Positions 6,361 through 11,371 of a stretch of DNA of 11,371 nt are shown here, piece after piece. The DNA is taken from positions 1-11,371 of the forward strand of contig CAMICU010000108.1 of the NCBI GenBank assembly GCA_946223375.1, written 5' to 3'. The DNA comes from an uncultured Stenotrophomonas sp. (GTDB lineage: Bacteria > Pseudomonadota > Gammaproteobacteria > Xanthomonadales > Xanthomonadaceae). Position 1 is the first letter of the stretch, and each line of letters starts with the position of its first letter. The translations under genes and the position numbers were made by a program. Below the pieces are notes generated by a model, which saw only the letters and a program-made list of their open reading frames with translations, was not told the DNA's origin and ran no database searches.

Positions 6361-6978
6361 TCATGCAGCCGTCTTGCGCGCGTCGGCACCTGCCCGGCGG
6401 GCATCACCTAAAATCTCGAAGGCTTCCTTGATCACATACAGGCCGATCAGGGCGCCGATCACGAAATCCGGGTACGGGCTGGCCAGCCACCACACCAACA
6501 GACCGGCCAGGATCACCCCAACATTGGCGACCACATCGGCCCGCGTGAACAGCCACGTCGCTCGCAGATGCACTTCGCCGGACTTTAGCGGTGCCAGCAT
6601 GCGCAGCACCGCCATATTGACCGCCAGCGACAGCAGGGCGGTGCCAATCATCCAGCCGCTGACCGGCTCGGCGCCGTACATCACCCGGCGGCCCACCTCA
6701 ACCAACACGCCCACACCCAGCACAAGCAGCACGCTGCCGCTGACCCAAGCGGCATTGGCCTTGAAGCGCGCCGTGCGCCCGATAGCGACCAGGCCAATGG
6801 CATAGGCGGTGGCATCGGACAGCATGTCCAGAGCGTCGGCCAGCAGGCCAGTGGAATGGGCAATCCAGCCGGCGATGCCGCCGATCACGGCCATCGCCGC
6901 GTTCAACGCTAGGGCGATCCAGAGGACGCGCCGCTCCTGCGCATTCTTGGCCTCGTGGTGGCAGCCGCAATCACTCAT
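6361..6978 (-). CDS. Short CDF-family cation efflux transporter
   Basis: This 205-residue inner-membrane protein belongs to the cation diffusion facilitator family, which exports Zn, Cd, Co or related ions by proton antiport. Six membrane helices fit about 18-40, 43-65, 78-97, 108-127, 148-166 and 170-188. The second helix carries LLADALDMLSDA, giving Asp48, Asp51 and Asp55; His is usual at the Asp51 position in CzcD/ZitB types. The fifth helix shows TRADVVANVGVI, with Asp148 and Asn152. The cytoplasmic C-terminal domain found in YiiP-like members is missing, as in a known group of about 200-residue cation transporters linked to MerR regulators. The N-terminus carries CGCHH (residues 4-8), a possible metal site. 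The start has GGAGA seven bases upstream. Transcription comes from the MerR-type promoter at 7042-7072. Substrate is inferred, most likely Cd, Zn or Pb. Confidence 0.85.
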   Translation of the reverse strand: MSDCGCHHEAKNAQERRVLWIALALNAAMAVIGGIAGWIAHSTGLLADALDMLSDATAYAIGLVAIGRTARFKANAAWVSGSVLLVLGVGVLVEVGRRVMYGAEPVSGWMIGTALLSLAVNMAVLRMLAPLKSGEVHLRATWLFTRADVVANVGVILAGLLVWWLASPYPDFVIGALIGLYVIKEAFEILGDARRAGADARKTAA

Positions 6979-7041
6979 CGGAACATCTCCAGTCGCAGGG
7001 AAGCCGGGCCCGGGCGGGTCGCTGGCATGACACAGCAGGTG

Positions 7042-7072
7042 AGTGTAAAGTCCGTAGCTACTACGGAGTCAA
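7042..7072 (-). promoter_or_regulatory. MerR-type promoter/operator driving the CDF exporter
   Basis: Read on the minus strand, a -35 element TTGACT (7067-7072) and a -10 element TACACT (7042-7047) are separated by 19 bp, the over-long spacer typical of promoters activated by MerR-family metal sensors. The spacer holds a perfect inverted repeat, CCGTAG and CTACGG around three bases (7052-7066), extended imperfectly by ACT on each side. It points toward the CDF gene and leaves a leader of roughly 55-60 bases. The regulator gene starts 12 bases past the -35 element in the other direction, so binding here should also repress its own transcription. Confidence 0.88.
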
Positions 7073-7083
7073 GCGTACTACGA

Positions 7084-7497
7084 ATGAAAATCAGTGAGGC
7101 TGCCGACGCCAGTGGATGCCACCTGGAGACGATCCGCTATTACGAGCGGATCGGCCTGTTGCCGCGCCCGGGGCGCTCGGGCAATGGCTACCGGGTCTAT
7201 GGCCCGGCCGACATCGAGCGGCTGCGCTTCATTGCGCGCGGCCGGGACCTAGGCTTCAGCCTGGAGGAGGTCCGCAGCCTGCTGCAGCTGGCCGGCGATG
7301 AGGAGCTTTCGTGCGGGGACGTGGACCGGCTGGCACGCAGCCATCTGACCGACGTGCGGGCGCGCATGGCCGACCTGGAGCGCATGGCCACCGAGTTGGA
7401 ACGGGTGATTGCCAGTTGCCACGGTGGGCAGCGGGCTGAATGCACCATCCTGTCGACCCTGCGGCAGCCGGTCGCTGTGGAGGCCACGCGCCAGTGA
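7084..7497 (+). CDS. MerR-family metal sensor, CadR/PbrR-like
   Basis: This 137-residue regulator has the MerR winged-helix start MKISEAADASGCHLETIRYY and the wing region GNGYRVYG (34-41), then a long dimerisation helix (about 80-110). Three cysteines sit where Cd/Pb sensors of the CadR/PbrR group bind metal: Cys77 in SCGD, Cys112 in SCHGG and Cys120 in ECTIL. In the absence of metal such proteins hold the promoter twisted; metal binding lets RNA polymerase use the 19-bp spacer. The ATG at 7084 is preferred because it gives the family's standard N-terminus; the frame is open further upstream (ATG at 7027), but that would run through the operator. No clear ribosome binding site precedes it, so the mRNA may have almost no leader. 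Its TGA stop overlaps the GTG start of the recombinase gene. Confidence 0.9.
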   Translation: MKISEAADASGCHLETIRYYERIGLLPRPGRSGNGYRVYGPADIERLRFIARGRDLGFSLEEVRSLLQLAGDEELSCGDVDRLARSHLTDVRARMADLERMATELERVIASCHGGQRAECTILSTLRQPVAVEATRQ

Positions 7498-8765
7498 CCG
7501 AACTGGACCGCTACCTCGATGCAGCCACGCGCCAGAACACGGTGCGCAGCTATGCGTCGGCGCTGCGGCACTTCGAGGTTGAATGGCAAGGCCACCTCCC
7601 AGCGACACCGGACAGCGTGGCGCGGTACCTGGCCGCGTATGCGCAGACCCTAGCCGCCAGCACGCTTCGCCACCGGCTGGCCGCCATTGCCTCTTGGCAC
7701 CGCGACCACGGCTTTGTCGACCCGACCCGGTCGCCGCTGGTGCGCAAGGTGCTCAAAGGCATCCAGACCCTGCACCCGGGCCAGGTCAAGCAAGCCGCGC
7801 CGCTGCAGATTCGGCGGCTGGTCGAGCTCGATGACTGGTTGGCTGCCGCGATCGCGGCGGCGCATGCCCGGGGCGACGGAGCGGCGGCGCTGCGCCATCA
7901 ACGCGACCGAGCGTTGGTGCTGCTCGGATTCTGGCGGGGCTTCCGTGGCGATGAACTGCTGCGTCTGGACGTGGCCCATCTCACGCTGGTGCCGGGACAG
8001 GGGATGACCTGTTTCCTGCCGCGCAGCAAGGGCGACCGCCAGGCCGCCGGCGTCACCTACAAGGTGCCGGCGTTGTCGCGGTTGTGCCCGGTGGAGGCGA
8101 CCCAGGTGTGGCTGCAGGCGGCCGACCTGCACGAAGGGCCGGTGTTTCGGGCGGTTAACCAATGGGGCCAGGTGAGCGCCGAGGGCCTGCATCCCAACAG
8201 CTTGGTGCGCCTGCTACGCGAGTTGCTGACCAGTGCCGGCTTTGCCGATGCGGGGCTCCACAGCAGCCATTCGTTGCGCCGCGGCTTTGCCAGCTGGGCC
8301 AACGACCAAGGCTGGGACATGAAGGCGCTGATGGAGTACGTGGGCTGGCGCGATGTGCAGTCGGCCATGCGCTATCTCGACGGGCGTGACCCCTTTGCCC
8401 GTGACCGCATTGAAGCAAGCCTGCCCAGTCCAACCGCGCCGGTACCGGCGATGGCACTGCCGGCGCCCGAGGGCAAACCGGCCTTGCAGCTGCGCCTGCG
8501 CATGGTGCTGACCCCGTTTGCCCGCACGGGCCGCGGCGCGGCCAAGGCCCGAGGCCGGATCGAAGAGATCTGCTTGGCCCCGTTCCAGGCTGTGCGCCTG
8601 AACACTGCCAGCAGCGAGTACCAGTTGACTGTTCCCACCGATCCCGACCGGGATCTGGATGAAATCCTGGCCACGTTGCTCGATGACATGCACCGCATGG
8701 CCGATACGCACCAGTGTTTCCTGGAAGCGTCTCTCAATACAGACGACGGCCGGCACTGGGATTGA
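7494..8765 (+). CDS. Tyrosine recombinase of a Tn3-family transposon
   Basis: This 423-residue site-specific recombinase probably resolves transposition cointegrates, in the manner of TnpI. An N-terminal SAM-like core-binding domain (about 1-100, with TRQNTVRSYASALRHFEVEW) precedes a catalytic domain holding Arg151 in RGFRGDELLRL, Lys179 in RSKGD, His259 and Arg262 in HSLRRGF, Trp285 in YVGWRDVQ and nucleophile Tyr294 in MRYLDG. About 115 residues follow the catalytic domain, ending RHWD, which is a long extension for this family; function unknown. The start chosen is GTG at 7494, where GTGA overlaps the merR stop, because GGAGG lies ten bases upstream and the N-terminus VTELDRYLDAATR fits what I recall of homologues; an ATG at 7440 inside merR is the alternative. 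Transposase follows 23 bases later, so merR, recombinase and transposase look like one transcription unit. Confidence 0.88.
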   Translation: MTELDRYLDAATRQNTVRSYASALRHFEVEWQGHLPATPDSVARYLAAYAQTLAASTLRHRLAAIASWHRDHGFVDPTRSPLVRKVLKGIQTLHPGQVKQAAPLQIRRLVELDDWLAAAIAAAHARGDGAAALRHQRDRALVLLGFWRGFRGDELLRLDVAHLTLVPGQGMTCFLPRSKGDRQAAGVTYKVPALSRLCPVEATQVWLQAADLHEGPVFRAVNQWGQVSAEGLHPNSLVRLLRELLTSAGFADAGLHSSHSLRRGFASWANDQGWDMKALMEYVGWRDVQSAMRYLDGRDPFARDRIEASLPSPTAPVPAMALPAPEGKPALQLRLRMVLTPFARTGRGAAKARGRIEEICLAPFQAVRLNTASSEYQLTVPTDPDRDLDEILATLLDDMHRMADTHQCFLEASLNTDDGRHWD

Positions 8766-8788
8766 TCCCCTCATAACCTCCGGATCCA

Positions 8789-11371
8789 ATGGCTACCCTT
8801 CACGAGACCGCCTACCCGCGACTGAAGCCTGATCCCACCGCCAAGGAACTGGAGGAGATCTATACCCCCACCGCCGCTGAGATTGCATTCGCCAAGCAGC
8901 TGACCACCCAGCCGGGACCGCAGCTGGCGGTACTGATTCATCTCAAGCTCTTCCAGCGCCTGGGTTACTTCACGGTGTTAGCCGAAGTGCCCGAGCGGAT
9001 CCGGAAGCACATCGCCAAGGCCGCCCGACTCGGGCGCGTATTGGACACCGACCAGCTCGAACGTTACGACGCTTCCGGTAGCCAGCGCCGCCATATGCCG
9101 CAGCTTCGGCAGTTCATCGGGGTACATCCCCTGGACAAATCAGGCTTGGCCTGGCTGGACACGGTGGCCACCGGAGCAGCCCAGACCAAGCACACCATCC
9201 CGGACATCGTGAACGTCCTGCTCGAAGAGCTGGTGCACCACCGCTACGAACTGCCAGGCTTCCGCACCCTGGAGCTGGCCGCCATCGGCGCACGTGAGCG
9301 GGTCAATCTGGGCTACTACCGCAGCATCAGTCACGCGCTGACGCCTGCCACGCGCACGCTCATTGACGAATTGCTGCGCGCACCGGAAGGCTCCAGATTT
9401 ACTGGCTGGCAATCGCTCAAGCGCGAGCCTGGCCGACCGACCAACAAGGAGGTCCGGTTCTATCTGCAGCACATCCGCATGCTGCAGCAGTTGGCCGAGC
9501 AGCTGCCTCCCATCGATGTGCCGGTGCCCAAGCTCAAGCAATTCCGTGCAATGGCTCGCGCCTATGACGCCAGCGAGTTAGCCGAACTGGCTCCGGACAA
9601 GCGCTATGCGTTGGCCACCATCTTCATTCGCGCCCAGCATGCCAAGACGCTGGATGACGCAGCCGAGCTGTTCATCAAGCAGGTGCGCGGGCTGGAGAAC
9701 ACGGCCCAGCAAAAGCTGCTGGCCTACCAGCTCGAACATGCCAAGCGGGCCGACTTCCTGATCGGCCAGCTCAAGGAAATCCTGCAGGCCTATCAGCTCG
9801 ACGGCAGCGATAGTCAGCGCGTGGATGCCATCGATAACAGTCTGGAAGCGGAAGTGTCGACCTTGTTGGCCGAATGCGAAGAACATATGGCATACGCAGG
9901 AAAGAACTATCTGCCTTTCATGCTGCAACCCTACGGCGCGGTCAGGCCGCTGCTGTTCAATGGGCTGGAGCTGATGAACTTGCGGGCAACCAGCCACGAT
10001 GCCGGCATGGAGCCGTTGATTGCAGCGGTGCTGTCGCTGCGCAACCAACGCCGTGAGCTGATCGAGGTCGCATCCCTCGGCCTGGACCCGGAAAAGGACT
10101 TCGATTGGATGTCCAAGCTCTGGCGTCAGCACGTGTTTGGCAAGCGGGCCAGCGCGGCAGGCGCCGGCTGGATGCACCGTAAGTACTTCGAGCTGGCCGT
10201 GCTGGTGCAGGTCAAGGACGAACTGAAGTCGGGAGATCTCTTCATCCCGAGCAGCGAACGATTTGACGACTACCGCGAGCAGCTGGTCGATGAAGCCACC
10301 TTGGCCCAGGAACTGGAAGCCTATGGCCAGGTGTCAGGCTTGCCCACCGACGCTGCGACTTTCGTGGCCGGGTTGCGCGCACAACTGACCGACTTGGCCG
10401 ACGAAGTTGACGAGCGTTTCCCCGAGAATGTTCATGCGGACATTCTGGAAGGACGCCTGGTACTGCGGAAGGGGCAACGCGCCGAGGTCTCAAGCGCCAT
10501 TGCCACCGTGGACCGCCTCATCGCCGAACGGCTCCCGGAGTCCAGCATCGTCGATGTCCTGATCGACGCCAGCCAATGGCTGGATCTGCACCGATTCTTC
10601 CGTCCGATCGCCGGCACCGAGAGCCAGGTTGAAGATCTCCCTCGACGGGTGATCACCACGCTGTTTTGCTATGGCTGCAACTTGGGTCCGACGCAGACGG
10701 CGCGGTCGATCAAGGGCTTCAGCCGTCGCCAGGTCGCTTGGCTCAACCTCAAATACGTGACCGAAGATGTCCTTGAGAAGGCCATCGTGGAGGTCATCAA
10801 TACCTACAACAAATTTGACCTGCCGGGCTATTGGGGCAGCGGCAAGAGCGCGTCAGCAGATGGCACCAAGTGGAGCGTGTACGAGGACAACCTGCTGTCG
10901 GAGTACCACATCCGCTACGGCGGCTACGGCGGCATCGGCTACTACCATGTGTCCGACAAATACGTGGCGCTGTTCAGCCACTTCATTCCCTGTGGCGTGC
11001 ACGAGGGCATCTACATCCTCGATGGCCTGCTGGCCAACACGTCCGACATCCAGCCCGAGATCGTCCATGGCGACACGCAGGCCCAAAGCTATCCGGTCTT
11101 CGGTTTGGCCCACATGCTGGGCATCCAGCTGATGCCCAGGATACGAAACATCAAGGATCTGACATTCTTCCGGCCCGAACCTGGTAGGACCTATAAGAAC
11201 ATCCAGGCACTGTTCGGAGACAGCATCGACTGGCAACTGATCGCGACCCATCTCCACGACATGCTGCGGGTGGTGATCTCAATCCGATTGGGGAAGATCA
11301 CCGCGTCCTCGATCCTGCGCCGGCTGGGCACCTACAGCCGGAAGAACAAGCTGTACTTCGCCTTCCGGGAA
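8789..11371 (+). CDS. tnpA: Tn3-family transposase TnpA, 3' end beyond the window
   Basis: An uninterrupted frame of 861 codons runs from ATG at 8789 to the last base; an in-frame TAA at 8774-8776 fixes the start region, and only a weak GGA precedes the ATG. Full-length Tn3-family transposases have about 960-1010 residues, so roughly the last 100-150 are missing. The DDE catalytic core is visible in part: Asp691 in SADGTKWSVYE and Asp762 in HGDTQAQSYPVFGL correspond to Asp689 and Asp765 of Tn3; the third acidic residue should lie beyond the edge. The N-terminus (HETAYPRLKPDP, EIYTPTAAEIAFA) differs from the Tn3/Tn21 type and marks a separate branch. It follows the tyrosine recombinase by 23 bases. 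No frameshift or stop is seen, so the gene may be active if its 3' end is intact. Confidence 0.95.
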   Translation, partial: MATLHETAYPRLKPDPTAKELEEIYTPTAAEIAFAKQLTTQPGPQLAVLIHLKLFQRLGYFTVLAEVPERIRKHIAKAARLGRVLDTDQLERYDASGSQRRHMPQLRQFIGVHPLDKSGLAWLDTVATGAAQTKHTIPDIVNVLLEELVHHRYELPGFRTLELAAIGARERVNLGYYRSISHALTPATRTLIDELLRAPEGSRFTGWQSLKREPGRPTNKEVRFYLQHIRMLQQLAEQLPPIDVPVPKLKQFRAMARAYDASELAELAPDKRYALATIFIRAQHAKTLDDAAELFIKQVRGLENTAQQKLLAYQLEHAKRADFLIGQLKEILQAYQLDGSDSQRVDAIDNSLEAEVSTLLAECEEHMAYAGKNYLPFMLQPYGAVRPLLFNGLELMNLRATSHDAGMEPLIAAVLSLRNQRRELIEVASLGLDPEKDFDWMSKLWRQHVFGKRASAAGAGWMHRKYFELAVLVQVKDELKSGDLFIPSSERFDDYREQLVDEATLAQELEAYGQVSGLPTDAATFVAGLRAQLTDLADEVDERFPENVHADILEGRLVLRKGQRAEVSSAIATVDRLIAERLPESSIVDVLIDASQWLDLHRFFRPIAGTESQVEDLPRRVITTLFCYGCNLGPTQTARSIKGFSRRQVAWLNLKYVTEDVLEKAIVEVINTYNKFDLPGYWGSGKSASADGTKWSVYEDNLLSEYHIRYGGYGGIGYYHVSDKYVALFSHFIPCGVHEGIYILDGLLANTSDIQPEIVHGDTQAQSYPVFGLAHMLGIQLMPRIRNIKDLTFFRPEPGRTYKNIQALFGDSIDWQLIATHLHDMLRVVISIRLGKITASSILRRLGTYSRKNKLYFAFRE

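Larger units (their letters stand above)
6361..11371. mobile_element. Partial Tn3-family transposon with metal-resistance passenger
   Basis: A divergent passenger pair (CDF exporter and MerR regulator) is joined to a tyrosine recombinase and a Tn3-family transposase. The transposase is cut by the right edge, so the right inverted repeat and target duplication are not seen. The left limit given is the end of the CDF gene; the true end probably lies in 6053-6360. Use of a tyrosine recombinase in place of a serine resolvase for cointegrate resolution is known for TnpI and TnpS/TnpT branches of the family. It is also possible that the element reaches further left and carries the eptA or czc genes. 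Confidence 0.65.

Noticed and set aside
6955..7083. A 43-codon N-terminal extension of the MerR regulator.
   Set aside because: The family begins at MKISEA, and the extension would run through the MerR operator and into the CDF gene.
7650..8192. Long minus-strand frames opposite the recombinase gene, here and at 8214-8789.
   Set aside because: They lie opposite a gene with all catalytic residues intact and show no motif of their own.
1..11371. CRISPR arrays, tRNA or rRNA genes, phage defence genes.
   Set aside because: I saw no regularly spaced direct repeats, no tRNA or rRNA sequence and no nuclease, toxin or helicase gene.

Overview
This window looks like an accessory region of a high-GC gammaproteobacterium. 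The protein style (czc genes, His-rich small exported proteins) reminds me most of the Xanthomonadaceae, such as Stenotrophomonas or Pseudoxanthomonas. That assignment rests on recall, because the window holds no rRNA or housekeeping marker. Every convincing gene from the left edge to 6978 is on the minus strand; everything from 7084 to the right edge is on the plus strand. The two halves diverge from a MerR-type promoter at about 7042-7072.

In transcription order, the minus-strand half (6978 down to 2) carries: a short CDF-type cation exporter (6361-6978); a small exported His/Cys-rich protein (5732-6052); an N-terminal remnant of an ArnT/PMT-like membrane glycosyltransferase (5211-5567); a complete lipid A phosphoethanolamine transferase of the EptA/MCR family (3460-5175); a diacylglycerol kinase, DgkA (3015-3386); a second small His/Cys-rich exported protein in the czcI position (2562-2909); the outer-membrane factor CzcC (1252-2505); and the periplasmic adaptor CzcB (2-1255). 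The RND pump gene czcA is expected just beyond the left edge but is not in view. EptA makes diacylglycerol from phosphatidylethanolamine and DgkA recycles it to phosphatidic acid, so those two genes form a functional pair. Together with CzcCB and the CDF protein, the region reads as a divalent-metal and envelope-charge stress island.

The plus-strand half is the active side of a Tn3-family transposon. It carries a CadR/PbrR-like MerR regulator (7084-7497), a tyrosine recombinase starting with GTG inside the merR stop codon (7494-8765), and a Tn3-family transposase that runs off the right edge (8789-11371, 861 codons visible). The MerR operator, with a 19-bp spacer, drives the divergent CDF exporter, so CDF plus MerR is most simply the transposon's metal-resistance passenger. 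The transposon's left end should lie in the 308-bp gap 6053-6360, but I could not fix it because the right end is outside the window.

The points most worth following are the translational coupling of the metal sensor to the recombinase, the duplicated small CGHGHCHH proteins, the eptA-dgkA pair next to a czc operon with a decayed glycosyltransferase upstream, and the C-terminal extension of the recombinase.
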